Part shown: positions 20,561-30,157 of the stretch, piece after piece | Position numbering within the stretch: the stretch's first letter is position 1 | How the letters are laid out: every line of letters begins with the position of its first letter | Assembly: GCF_007197555.1 (NCBI RefSeq) | Contig: NZ_CP041614.1 | Location: 124,001-188,000, forward strand | Source: Shewanella psychropiezotolerans | GTDB taxonomy: Bacteria; Pseudomonadota; Gammaproteobacteria; Enterobacterales; Shewanellaceae | DNA length: 64,000 nucleotides | Reading direction: 5' to 3' | Made by a program: the position numbers and the translations under genes | The notes under the pieces: model-generated | The model's input: only the letters and a program-made list of their open reading frames with translations | Database searches by the model: none | What the model was told of the DNA's origin: nothing

Positions 20561-20589
20561 ATGGTAATCATTATCATTAAGTTTGGCAA
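20561..20589 (-). promoter_or_regulatory. Fur-controlled promoter of RyhB copy 3
   Basis: Minus strand TTGCCA, a 17-bp spacer, then TACCAT. The spacer holds TTAATGATAATGAT, a Fur-box match; the -10 is weaker than in copy 1. Confidence 0.82.
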
Positions 20590-20797
20590 GGTGTTTTATT
20601 GTAAAGATTTGGATAGTGGGCATGTTATTGATTTAGATGTTACATAAGCTTTTGTAAATAAAGATTATTAAGTGAAATGTTATTGCTGTTTTTATATCAA
20701 TTAATATTGATAATCACTTTAGGGGGAGGGCGACATCTCATGGATAAAATTGAGTGCCGCCATTTTAATGCATTGAAGCAGACATGGTCAGTGAATG

Positions 20798-21454
20798 CTA
20801 TCTGTTCGACATTTGTCTTATATTGACGATTCTTTGTTCTAAAACCTTTAATAAAATGCCGTATGCAGGTAGGAACAGGCATAAGCTCACGATAAGTTTG
20901 AAGCCATAATCGACACTGGCAATCTCAGGCCAGTGCTCTGCCATAAAGCTATCGCTGGAGGCGTAAAAAGCGATGCCAAAGAAGACGATAGTATCGATCA
21001 GGTTACCGACTAATGTTGAAGCGGCTGGGGCTACCCACCAGGACTTAGTATCCCTTAATTTAGCAAAAACGGTGATATCCATTAATTGGCCAACAAGATA
21101 GGCCGCAAAACTCGCAAATGCGATCCTAAATACAAAGCTATTAAATTCTGCCAGTGAGCCAATACCTTGAAAATTAGCCTGGTGAAACAGGACACCCATT
21201 AAATAAGAGATCACTAAAGCGGGAAGCATGGCCTTAAAAATTATTTTTCTCGCATTACTTTGGCCGAAAATTCTTACGGTCAGATCTGTAGCAAGATAAA
21301 CGAATGGGAAGCTGAATGCTCCCCAGGTTGTATGTAAGCCAAATATTTGAAACGGCATCTGAACTAAATAGTTACTGGCGCATATGATCAATATGTGGAA
21401 GCCGACGAGCAGAAGCAGTGCACGACGAATTTGTGTTGTCGATAAGGATAACAT
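20798..21454 (-). CDS. yhhQ: YhhQ-type queuosine precursor transporter
   Basis: A 218-residue integral membrane protein of the VUT/YhhQ family, which imports 7-cyano-7-deazaguanine or a related queuosine precursor. Family features include the segment PFVYLATDLTVRIFGQSNARKII, the DxxxVGQLMDITVFAKLRD region and WWVAPAASTLVGNLIDT. It has about six membrane segments. It stands alone downstream of the ryhB array region, with its own upstream spacer. Confidence 0.88.
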   Translation of the reverse strand: MLSLSTTQIRRALLLLVGFHILIICASNYLVQMPFQIFGLHTTWGAFSFPFVYLATDLTVRIFGQSNARKIIFKAMLPALVISYLMGVLFHQANFQGIGSLAEFNSFVFRIAFASFAAYLVGQLMDITVFAKLRDTKSWWVAPAASTLVGNLIDTIVFFGIAFYASSDSFMAEHWPEIASVDYGFKLIVSLCLFLPAYGILLKVLEQRIVNIRQMSNR

Positions 21455-21695
21455 TTTGTGACCTTTTTATAGACTAAGCTTTGATACGGGGTGAGGGAAC
21501 CCGCTGGTTATGGTTAACACTCAATTAAGTGGCTAATGGAATAGGCGTCTTAGTGAGTGTTTTTTGATTATTTTGCCCCGGTAGGGGCGGCACAGTATAT
21601 AGGTGTAGAGGGTACTGGCAAGTAAAAATCCAGCTTAGTGATCAAATAGTAACTTTAGCATCTAAACTTAAGCTAGGTTTCTCGGGGCTAAGGCA

Positions 21696-22439
21696 ATGCA
21701 GCAGCTAATTTGCAGATTGATTTTGATTGTACTCAGCGCAATACCCATCAGTGGTCTAACTGAACCTGCCCGCATACATATCGTTACCGAAAATTGGGTT
21801 GGATATACTAATCATGATGGCAGTGGTTATTACTTCGATATTTTAAGACGAATTTTTCCCGCTGAAGACTGGCTGCTGGAAATAGACATGGTGCCTTTTT
21901 CTCGGGTCAGGTATTTACTACATCATCATAAAGCGGATATGGCGCTTGGCTTCTATCCCGATGATAAAGCCAACTCAATATACAGTGATATTCCTATTGA
22001 AGTCGATACCGTAGATGTGGCGGTAACGCCGGAGTTAGCAGCATTGTGGCAGGGCATAGGCAGCTTAGCTCAAAAGAAGGTGCAGGCACTGTTAGATTAT
22101 CGCTTCGATGAATTGATCCCCGTTGCTATGTACTATGAAGAGAGTGTTAACTTGTTGGATCTGCTTAACCGGGTAAATCAAGGGAAAATCGATGCGGTTC
22201 TCGACTATAAGCCCGCCATGCTCACTAAAGTGGCTGAGCTGAATCAACCAAGGCAGTTTGTCATTATAGAGGATGTATTTCGGCTGGAGGTCTATTTTGT
22301 ATTTAGCAAGACGGACAAGGGGGAGCTGCTAAAAACTCACTTCGATAAAGAGCTAACAAAATTGATAGCCAGTGGCGAGCTTGAACAGCTGTTTCGTCAT
22401 TATGTAGGTGAGAATGCCGAACGCCTCTCAGCTAAGTGA
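21696..22439 (+). CDS. Orphan periplasmic solute-binding protein (family 3-like)
   Basis: A 247-residue exported protein with a signal peptide (1-22, ending SGLTEP). The fold pattern matches family 3 binding proteins: ENWVGYTNHDGSGYYFDILRRIF near the start, FSRVRYLLHHHKADMALGF, and FSKTDKGELLKTHFDKELTKLIASGELEQL at the end. No permease or ATPase gene is adjacent, so it may be a stand-alone sensor or binding protein. The ligand is unknown. A palindromic repeat element begins about 8 bp after its stop. Confidence 0.75.
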   Translation: MQQLICRLILIVLSAIPISGLTEPARIHIVTENWVGYTNHDGSGYYFDILRRIFPAEDWLLEIDMVPFSRVRYLLHHHKADMALGFYPDDKANSIYSDIPIEVDTVDVAVTPELAALWQGIGSLAQKKVQALLDYRFDELIPVAMYYEESVNLLDLLNRVNQGKIDAVLDYKPAMLTKVAELNQPRQFVIIEDVFRLEVYFVFSKTDKGELLKTHFDKELTKLIASGELEQLFRHYVGENAERLSAK

Positions 22440-22447
22440 CGCTAATA

Positions 22448-22708
22448 CCATTCCATATAAGTATCTGGTCAGTTCAGAGACTCTCAGTTTTTTCAATTCA
22501 AGGCGCATTGATGAGGAAATGGTTATTCCCTTTTAAGTCAATGCAACACAGAAGTGGAAACACTGAGAGTCTCACGCAGTGCGGGTTTCAAAACCCTTTA
22601 TGCTACGTTGAATGTTCTCGATATAGAATAACTATTAGCTTCAAACATTCGCCTTGCCTACAGTGCTTTGAACTCCCGCTGAATGATCAGATACTTACTC
22701 GGAATGGT
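22448..22708. repeat. Full-length palindromic MITE-like element, copy A
   Basis: A 261-bp element bounded by CCATTCC and GGAATGG. The outer ~30 bp form inverted repeats (CCATTCCATATAAGTATCTG against CCATTCCGAGTAAGTATCTG), and the arms keep pairing imperfectly inward, giving a long hairpin. It is about 97% identical to the copy at 55076-55335. It encodes no transposase; the short open frame through it is incidental. Confidence 0.88.
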
Positions 22709-22746
22709 ATAAAACAATAAACCCGCTAAATCACCCACCTAAGCAT

Positions 22747-24117
22747 TTAGAGTTCCGTTAATATCGAGAGTATTGTGGTGAGCTTATTTTCCAGCTCTAG
22801 CCACTCATCATCAGCCTCGGAGCCGGATACTATGCCTGCACCGGCGAACAAATTTATCCGCCCAGGTTCAATCAGCGCGCTGCGAATAGCGACGGCAAAT
22901 TCACTTTCATATTTATTAAAATATCCACAAGCACCAGCATACCAACCTCTGCTATATCCTTCTCGTTGACGAATAAAATTCATTGCCGGTTCTCTGGGGA
23001 GTCCTCCTACGGCTGGAGTTGGATGCAGGGCAAGTAATAGCTGAAAATCATCTACGCCAGGTTTTAACTCGGCGCGAATAGAGCGGTGTAGGTGCTGAAT
23101 ATGACTTAATTTAAACACCTTAGGTGTCTCTTCTGCGCCGACATAGTTACTTAAGGGAGTGAGAACATCGACGATATGCTGTCTTACTAACTGATTTTCA
23201 TGGCTATTTTTGCTATCTTCCATTAGCTGTTTTGCGAGTAAGGCATCTTCTTCTTGATTTAGCCCCCGTGTCGTCGTGCCAGCTAATGCCTCGGTAAATA
23301 GCTCCCTCTGACGGCGGCGAAATAGTCGCTCCGGCGTACAGGAGATAAAGGTACGATCCGGGCTAAACTGAAAGCCAAATTGAAAACTATTTGGGTTACG
23401 ACCTTGCCAGCAGGCAAGCAACATCCAAGGATTTATCTCTTCATTGACTTCTAGTTGAGTCAGGCGAGATAACACTACCTTGGGGGTCTCTTTGATAAAT
23501 TTAGGGTGAGTGACCCGATTAACTAATTCTGTCCAATGATAGTGATCCGGCCTGTCACTACGACCTAGCAAACTGACTTTATTTGGCGGTGGTAGTGGTC
23601 TAGGGGCGGCTAAGTTAGCTAAGCTCTCGATGGCATTTCGGCGCTCAGATTCGGTATCCTGGTTTTCACAATTTAAATTAACCAGTAGCTTATATTCAGT
23701 ACCACTGCGTCTTAACTCTATTCTGGGTAAAACAAATCTGGCCCTGCCAAATTCTGGCCAGGACTCAGTCGTTCTGTCGAACGCGACACCGCCGTAATAG
23801 CGAATGTCTTGATTATTGGTTAGTGTGCGTTGTTCCTGGTACGCCATGGCGAGCTGGTTATCGTCTACAGCCTCGTCATAGAAGAAGTCTTTGCAGCTAC
23901 CAATAGCGGAGACCTCTTCTTCGGTATCTCTGCCTTTCCAATAGATCCTTGGATAAATTGGTTGAGCTGATAACCAGGCTATAACGGGTAAGGCTTTGAT
24001 ACTGACAGACAGTTGAATGATGGGATCGCTAGGGGACTGGAAATTAAATTGTTTCAGCTTATCGGTAAGAGACGAAATAGCCTGTGACAGCAATAGGGCA
24101 GCCAATAAAAACTCCAA
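22747..24117 (-). CDS. menF: Isochorismate synthase, menaquinone pathway
   Basis: A 456-residue chorismate-using enzyme that makes isochorismate for menaquinone. The C-terminal half has the family motifs CTPERLFRRR, TEALAGTTTRG, LHPTPAVGGLPREPAM and YAGACGYF. The start is uncertain: no ATG is near, and TTG at 24117 or a nearby non-ATG codon must serve. menD is not adjacent. Menaquinone is central to anaerobic respiration in Shewanella-type organisms. Confidence 0.88.
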   Translation of the reverse strand: MEFLLAALLLSQAISSLTDKLKQFNFQSPSDPIIQLSVSIKALPVIAWLSAQPIYPRIYWKGRDTEEEVSAIGSCKDFFYDEAVDDNQLAMAYQEQRTLTNNQDIRYYGGVAFDRTTESWPEFGRARFVLPRIELRRSGTEYKLLVNLNCENQDTESERRNAIESLANLAAPRPLPPPNKVSLLGRSDRPDHYHWTELVNRVTHPKFIKETPKVVLSRLTQLEVNEEINPWMLLACWQGRNPNSFQFGFQFSPDRTFISCTPERLFRRRQRELFTEALAGTTTRGLNQEEDALLAKQLMEDSKNSHENQLVRQHIVDVLTPLSNYVGAEETPKVFKLSHIQHLHRSIRAELKPGVDDFQLLLALHPTPAVGGLPREPAMNFIRQREGYSRGWYAGACGYFNKYESEFAVAIRSALIEPGRINLFAGAGIVSGSEADDEWLELENKLTTILSILTEL

Positions 24118-24649
24118 ACAGATCAGAATAGTGAACGCTCATGTAGCGACATGAACTCAGCTATTAAGACTCATAAAAACAATTGGTAATAAGAATCTTT
24201 ACCACAAAGTAAAGGGCGAGCCGAAAAGTGTCAAGCTGTAGGCCTTTAAGCTGTGAACTTGGGCTTTAATTCGACAGTATTCAGCCCTTATGATGAAGAT
24301 GCTTAACTCGATGGTATTTTATGGAACCAGCTAATATTACAGACTAACATGTATGGGGTTGCAACTTGTTTCTTAGGTTTATCTCTATGGGTACTTGAAA
24401 TCAACTGGTTACTTAATTAGTTGGTATGATCGTAGTATGTTTTTAAATCGAGCGGTTCTGTTATTGATATTTTAAAGTGGTGATTTAAGCTTTCTAGGAA
24501 TAGAATGCCCCCTCTCGCCAAGTTAAAAACAAAATGTCGATAAGGCATCTGGCGTACTAGAATACTTATATGAAGATGTATCAAGGTAAAGAGTCTAATT
24601 TTTAATAACAAACTCTAGGCCAGAAGGTCATTTGGGGGGATGTGAGCAC
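24118..24649. other. Intergenic region between menF and the HD-GYP gene
   Basis: About 530 bp between divergent genes. I see no coding sequence with a plausible start and no repeat of the families found elsewhere in the window. It must hold the promoters for both neighbours. Confidence 0.45.
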
Positions 24650-25828
24650 ATGGTCGGTTCGGCGGATTCTAAAGCATTAGTTAAATTTCCTGTGTCTAAA
24701 TTGGACATAGGTATGTTTGTGTCGGCCATAGACCAGAAAGGTCAGGTAGCCATAGCCAATGCTGGACAGATCCGTAATCAAAATTCGATTATTAAGCTGA
24801 AGAAGAGTGGCATCGAATATGTGTGGATTGATGTTGAACGTTCGGCCGATAGCTGTGGACTCAAACGCGCCATTTCGCCTAAACCTGTAGTCAAGAAAAT
24901 CAAGCCAAGTAGAGATAAGTCTCAGCTACATGCTAAGAAATTGATCCTTGAGGCGAAAGTTCTGCTCAAGAAGGTATTGTCAGAGGTCTTCGAGGGCAAA
25001 GCCATCGAGGTCGCGCCATTTGAAGCACTAGCCGATAATATGATCGAATCTGCATTGCTCGACGATGATGCTCTCAAGTGTGTATCGGCCCTGAGAACGA
25101 AAGACGCCTATCTGTTAGAGCACTCGATCAACGTCGCATTTCTGCTGGTAACCTTCGGTAAATACCTCAAGATGGATAAAGAGATCCTCAGGCAGATGGC
25201 CGTGGGTGGGATCTTACATGATATCGGTAAAATTAAGGTCGATAATAAGGTGCTTCATAAGCCGGGGAAATTAACCCCTCAAGAGTTTGAGCATATGAAG
25301 CTACATCAGGTTTTTGCCATAGAGATTATGGCCGAGACCAAGGGATTATCGGACCTCAGTAAAGATATTTGTCTGATGCATCATGAGAAGCTGGATGGTA
25401 ATGGTTATCCTCGAGGTCTTAAGGGAGATGAAATCCCCCTACATGGGCGCATGAGCTGTATCGTAGATATATTCGATGCCCTCACAGCAACACGTTGTTA
25501 TAAGGAGGCCATGAGCCCGGCTGCGGCCTTCAAGATCCTCCTCAGCCTGACACCGTTTCATCTGGATGAAAAATTAGTTTACGATTTTATCCGCTGTGTG
25601 GGGGTATATCCAGTGGGCTCTTTGGTGGAATTATCGGACGGTCGAATAGGCATAGTCTGGGAAGCAAAGGACAGGGATGCGCTACACCCCGTACTCAAAT
25701 GCTTCTATTCCATCAAACTTAAACGCTATACCAGTGTGACAATGGTCGATCTACTTAAGTCTGATTTGCATATCGAACGTGGTGTTTCCCCAAGCAGCTT
25801 GAATGTCGATCCCGCTCCATTTTACTAG
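24650..25828 (+). CDS. HD-GYP cyclic-di-GMP phosphodiesterase
   Basis: A cytoplasmic protein of 392 residues from the ATG at 24650, which has a GGGGGGA ribosome site 9 bp upstream; a TTG at 24632 would add six residues. The N-terminal DUF3391-type domain (about 8-120) precedes the HD-GYP domain: LHDIGKI (metal HD), HHEKLDGNGYP (the HHExxDGxGYP motif) and IVDIFDALTATR. All catalytic residues are present, so it should hydrolyse cyclic di-GMP and affect the motile-sessile switch. Confidence 0.92.
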   Translation: MVGSADSKALVKFPVSKLDIGMFVSAIDQKGQVAIANAGQIRNQNSIIKLKKSGIEYVWIDVERSADSCGLKRAISPKPVVKKIKPSRDKSQLHAKKLILEAKVLLKKVLSEVFEGKAIEVAPFEALADNMIESALLDDDALKCVSALRTKDAYLLEHSINVAFLLVTFGKYLKMDKEILRQMAVGGILHDIGKIKVDNKVLHKPGKLTPQEFEHMKLHQVFAIEIMAETKGLSDLSKDICLMHHEKLDGNGYPRGLKGDEIPLHGRMSCIVDIFDALTATRCYKEAMSPAAAFKILLSLTPFHLDEKLVYDFIRCVGVYPVGSLVELSDGRIGIVWEAKDRDALHPVLKCFYSIKLKRYTSVTMVDLLKSDLHIERGVSPSSLNVDPAPFY

Positions 25829-25917
25829 TCTCAGAGCCCTCTTTTAAATTAGGCTCTTTTTGATCTGCCTATTACATCACAGGTATAATCCGGTATTCAC
25901 TATCTGCTGAGCACAAC

Positions 25918-26559
25918 ATGAAACGTATTTTACCTGCAATCGTTATTTTACTCTCTCTGGCCTTACTGGTCCCAGGTGTGACACTGCCCATTCTAAGCAT
26001 CAGTGGAAGTATAGAGAAATCTGAGCTGGCTCAGGCGGGGATCACCCATCTGGCCGATGGTAGTGGTAGCGCTAGAGATATGCTAACTATGATGTCGAGT
26101 ATGTTAGGGCTAGACACGATCCAAGGTGAGGTCGAGGTTTTTCAGAAAACGCGCAGCATCTGGGGGACTGTCGAGGAGCTGTATCAATCCGGGAATATCT
26201 TGGTGGCTCTATTGGTAGGGGTATTCAGTGTCGTTATTCCAGCATTGAAACTTATCTTGATGTTGATACAGCAAACTCCTATTGCACCTAAGGCTAAATT
26301 CAGACTCGGTCAGTTTACAGGCATCATAGCAAAGTGGTCGATGGCCGATGTGTTCGTGGTGGCACTTATGGTGAGCTACATGGCGGGGAATGCCTCCGCG
26401 GGAATGGGAGAGCTGTTAAAAACCACAGCGAGCTTCGATGTGGGTTTCTACTACTTCTCTGCTTACTGTGTGTTTTCTATTCTCAGCGGTTATCTAATGC
26501 GCCGTACAAGTGAAGCCGTTAACACCACTGATGAGTCAGGGATGGGGGCGAGAGCTTAG
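25918..26559 (+). CDS. PqiA-like membrane protein
   Basis: A 213-residue inner membrane protein with about four hydrophobic segments (7-29, 95-118, 142-162, 175-195). The segment FTGIIAKWSMADVFVVALMVSYM is characteristic of paraquat-inducible protein A. It has a single PqiA module, whereas E. coli PqiA has two, and lacks the cysteine-rich N-terminal motif. No pqiB/MCE gene is adjacent, so its role is uncertain. Confidence 0.78.
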   Translation: MKRILPAIVILLSLALLVPGVTLPILSISGSIEKSELAQAGITHLADGSGSARDMLTMMSSMLGLDTIQGEVEVFQKTRSIWGTVEELYQSGNILVALLVGVFSVVIPALKLILMLIQQTPIAPKAKFRLGQFTGIIAKWSMADVFVVALMVSYMAGNASAGMGELLKTTASFDVGFYYFSAYCVFSILSGYLMRRTSEAVNTTDESGMGARA

Positions 26560-26570
26560 GTAATGCTGCC

Positions 26571-29500
26571 TTAGTCTTGATGCGACTTGATCAAAGACTC
26601 TATCTCATCTTCGATGAGGGGCAAGATTTTCTTGAGGGTATCGAGTTGTGATTGAATCAGCTTTCTCGCTGAATCCTTATCTTCTTGTTTTGCTGTCATC
26701 TCTATGGTCTCACAGTGCACACCTATGCAGGTGACTCCCACCATCTTAGCGGAAGACTTGAGCTTGTGGGCTAGCTCGCCTATTACCGAAACTCCAAATT
26801 CACGCTCTTTTGCCATGGTTTTTATTTGTGGCAGGCTAATCTCCAGAAAATCGATCAATGAGGCGGTATAGTCTTGCATATCATCGGCAAAAATAGTCCT
26901 GATCACCTCTGGATCTAAATAGCTTGACCCTGGCCTAGGTGTTTTTCTCTGAGTCGCTGGCTTTTTAGAATTAGCTAGCCACTTTTGTAACATCTTGCTG
27001 AGCTTTATCAGCTCTACAGGCTTGGAGAGATAATCATCCATGCCTGCGGCAATGCACTTCTCCGATTCGCCCACTAAGGCGTTGGCAGTGATGGCGATAA
27101 TTGGAACAGATGTTCCTGACTTGGCTTGGATGTCTCTAAGGACTCCGGCTAATTCATAGCCGTCTCTTTTGGGCATATGGCAATCGGTCAGTACCATGGC
27201 AAATTGATAATCAGCATAGAGCTCTTCGGCATGAATGCCGTCGTCGGCTATGATACAAGAGTAACCTAGTTTGTTGAGCTGACGTTTAATCACCTCCTGA
27301 TTGGTTTGGTTGTCCTCCGCGACTAAGATTAACCGTCCTGCGTCCTCGGCTTCCTCGAGGGGCAGATGAGTCCTCTCGAGTTTATGACTCTCGTGGGCGA
27401 CCATTTCTAAGGGACTCTCTCTGCCCAAGACGACATGAAACCCATAGAAAAGGGTACTCATCTTGAGAGGTGAAGCAGCGATCGCGAAGGAGTGCTCATT
27501 GAATATTCCTTCGCCTCTGGAGGATTGATTTAAAACCAGAAAACGTATGCTACTTCTTAATTTATCATTTAGATGTTGCATCAGTTGGGCTTCACAATAC
27601 TCAAAGTCATCTGTGATCATCACAGTTTGCATCGAGGGTGAATGGTTATCACGGATAAAGTCAGTTATTTTCGTGTAAGGGACTGAAATGATATTGATTT
27701 TCTTAGCGGTAAAATATTCCTCGATACACTGGGATAACCAGCTCGATTTGATATCCTGAATGACTAAGATGTCTCGATAGTTTTCAAGTGGTAATGCCTG
27801 TTCATCTTTATAGGGGAATGACATAAATACATTGAAGCTTGAACCTTCATCTGGTGTGCTAGTGACTGTTATTTCCCCTCCCATTAATGTGATCAGATTA
27901 TGACAGATGGCGAGCCCGAGTCCGGTTCCGCCAAAGCGGCGGGTGGTTGAAGATTCTGCTTGGGTGAAAGGTTGAAATAATCCTTCAAGATTTTCTGGGT
28001 TAATGCCTATGCCATTGTCTGTCACCTCTATGTTGAAAGAGACAGAGTCAAGGGTCAGTTCATGTTTCTTAAGAGACACTCTAACCAGGCCATTGTCATC
28101 TTGGTTAGAAGAGAACTTCACCGCATTACCCAGAAGGTTAAATAATATTTGTCTTATCCTAACCGGGTCACCAATAATGTGTTGGGGGATACTAGGGTCG
28201 GTATAGAGTTCCAGGCTGACCATTTTTTCATCGGCACTCGGTGTGATGGTATCGACGACGCTTTCGAGCAGACCTGCAATCGAAAAATTAATGTTTTCCA
28301 GCTCTAATTTGCCAGCTTCAATTTTAGAAAAGTCGAGTATATCGTTAATAATATTGAGCAGTGAGAAGGCTGAATCACGAATTGTGTTGGTCATATTGCG
28401 TTGGTCACGATTCATATTTGATGTCAGCAGTAGATCTATCATGCCTATGATACCGTTCATGGGAGTACGGATTTCATGTGACATAGTCGCCAGGAAGCTG
28501 GCCTTCGCCTTAGACGCTTCCTCTGCATTATCTTTGGCGCTAACCAGCTCCAGTTCGACTCGATTTCTTTCAATCATATTGATTTTGAATATATCTATCG
28601 CCTTTGCCATGTAGCCGACTTCATCATTGCGTTCCAGATATATGACTTCTACCTCGGTATCGCCATCGGCTAGCTGTTTCATTGTGCCACTCAGCTTAGT
28701 GATGGGCTGGGTGATACTACGATATGAAAAATAGATGATACTGGCACACAGTAACAGTACCAAGATCAGGGAGGTAATGAGCAGGTATTGATTCGCTGCG
28801 GTGATCTCTCTCAATCCCAGCAGCTCACTATTGGCAGCTTCAGTTGCATCGAGAGAAACTTCATCGAGTAGCCGTTCCAAGCGGGCAAAAATTTGGTGTT
28901 CCAGGTCATCGATGGCCGTGATGGCTAAGGTCTTATTGGAAGAGTTGTAGCGTTGAAAGACCTCGAAGCCACCATCTCTGAGCACCTTATACAGGGCTTC
29001 AACTTCCTTTAACTGAGAGATCTCTTCTGGTTTCATCTCCAGAGGCTTCAATCTGGTTAGGTATTCTTCGAAGTTTTGTGCATTCTCGACGAAAGACTCT
29101 TTAGCTTGGTACGCGCCGGTGACATATTCGCTAAGGTCGGCCACCATGTCCCCGGCTTCATCGACCAGCTCCAGATAGTAACGAACACCAGGTAAATCAT
29201 CGTATATCACCTCATCGAGTTCTGGTTGTGAACCAACATCTTTTATTTCGCTCTCCTTTAGGCTATCTAACAGTAATTCTAGCTTGTGTCCCGTGACTGC
29301 GTTAAGGCCCTTAACCCTCTGCCTGGCCCATTCTTCATTATTTGGATTGTATCGGTTGAATACCTTAACCCTTGCTGTGGTGTGAAAAATTTCGAAGAGA
29401 TCTTCAATTTCATCTATACGTTTGTCGTGGATGGTCTGTGCCTGCTTCAGATTTGTCAGATAAAGCGTAAATTCCTCCTGGTTGCGATCGAAATCATTTC

Positions 29501-29759
29501 TTTCATCTACTTCACCCAGAGCATATTCGAGAATGTTGGCATTCATATCACCAATCTCGTCTAGCATGTTAATTGCGGCTATGGCCTTGGGGATCTCATG
29601 GGTGCTCACATCTGTGGTGCCTTCCTTTACTCGGGTATTTATTAGAAAGTTGGAAGCCGATAGGAGGAGTACCAAGAGGCTGATGCTCACCATAGATAAG
29701 ATGACTTTACTGCCGATAGAGTTAAGAGAGAGCCATTGATATAAATCCCGAAAAGACAT
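26571..29759 (-). CDS. Hybrid sensor kinase with receiver and HPt domains
   Basis: A 1062-residue phosphorelay kinase. A membrane segment at about 15-38 and another near 330-350 flank a long, helix-rich periplasmic domain containing two similar repeats (MLDEIGDMNANILEYALGE and LVDEAGDMVADLSEYVTGA). Next come HAMP, HisKA with His-428 (ATMSHEIRTPMNG), the ATPase (GTGLGLAICHNL), a degenerate receiver (about 650-780), a true receiver with Asp-859 (VLTDCHMPKRDG) and a C-terminal HPt with His-998 (AHKLKSSAKM). No cognate regulator gene is adjacent. The signal is unknown. Confidence 0.9.
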   Translation of the reverse strand: MSFRDLYQWLSLNSIGSKVILSMVSISLLVLLLSASNFLINTRVKEGTTDVSTHEIPKAIAAINMLDEIGDMNANILEYALGEVDERNDFDRNQEEFTLYLTNLKQAQTIHDKRIDEIEDLFEIFHTTARVKVFNRYNPNNEEWARQRVKGLNAVTGHKLELLLDSLKESEIKDVGSQPELDEVIYDDLPGVRYYLELVDEAGDMVADLSEYVTGAYQAKESFVENAQNFEEYLTRLKPLEMKPEEISQLKEVEALYKVLRDGGFEVFQRYNSSNKTLAITAIDDLEHQIFARLERLLDEVSLDATEAANSELLGLREITAANQYLLITSLILVLLLCASIIYFSYRSITQPITKLSGTMKQLADGDTEVEVIYLERNDEVGYMAKAIDIFKINMIERNRVELELVSAKDNAEEASKAKASFLATMSHEIRTPMNGIIGMIDLLLTSNMNRDQRNMTNTIRDSAFSLLNIINDILDFSKIEAGKLELENINFSIAGLLESVVDTITPSADEKMVSLELYTDPSIPQHIIGDPVRIRQILFNLLGNAVKFSSNQDDNGLVRVSLKKHELTLDSVSFNIEVTDNGIGINPENLEGLFQPFTQAESSTTRRFGGTGLGLAICHNLITLMGGEITVTSTPDEGSSFNVFMSFPYKDEQALPLENYRDILVIQDIKSSWLSQCIEEYFTAKKINIISVPYTKITDFIRDNHSPSMQTVMITDDFEYCEAQLMQHLNDKLRSSIRFLVLNQSSRGEGIFNEHSFAIAASPLKMSTLFYGFHVVLGRESPLEMVAHESHKLERTHLPLEEAEDAGRLILVAEDNQTNQEVIKRQLNKLGYSCIIADDGIHAEELYADYQFAMVLTDCHMPKRDGYELAGVLRDIQAKSGTSVPIIAITANALVGESEKCIAAGMDDYLSKPVELIKLSKMLQKWLANSKKPATQRKTPRPGSSYLDPEVIRTIFADDMQDYTASLIDFLEISLPQIKTMAKEREFGVSVIGELAHKLKSSAKMVGVTCIGVHCETIEMTAKQEDKDSARKLIQSQLDTLKKILPLIEDEIESLIKSHQD

Positions 29760-30157
29760 ATCTGATAAATCCGCAGCAGTGACTAGACACTCTCAAGTGT
29801 AGAACAGGGGATCAGGCTTTGAAGGCTGAACTCGATGCTGGGCTTTTTATATTCAGCAATTTAGGGGGAAAGCAGAGGTGGAGCGTATCGGGCATTTGAC
29901 TGAATATCACTGGAATGATGATGCCAGTGATGCCCCTTAATGTGGTTAAGATCTCGCTATTTTCAATTCAGCCTTAGCCGATCTAGCTATTTGTTAGTAA
30001 AAACGGGTATTTGGGATTAAATCGCAATTTGATAAATAATAACCACTTCAGATAGATCTGCTTCGCATTTCTATTTATGCCACTTTGTGGCGTTATTTGG
30101 GCTATATCCAGAGTCGTTGAGCTCCAGCCCTATTCAAAGTCTGCCGGAGGTTAGAGT
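29760..30157. other. Intergenic region upstream of a small membrane gene
   Basis: About 400 bp containing an inverted repeat (ATCACTGG at 29906, CCAGTGAT at 29924) without a T run. No coding sequence is supported apart from the small gene that follows. Confidence 0.4.

Noticed and set aside
22436..22720. Open reading frame running through the repeat element (also at 55136-55378)
   Set aside because: It is the same short frame in both copies of a non-coding palindromic element, has no ribosome site and is absent from the truncated copies.
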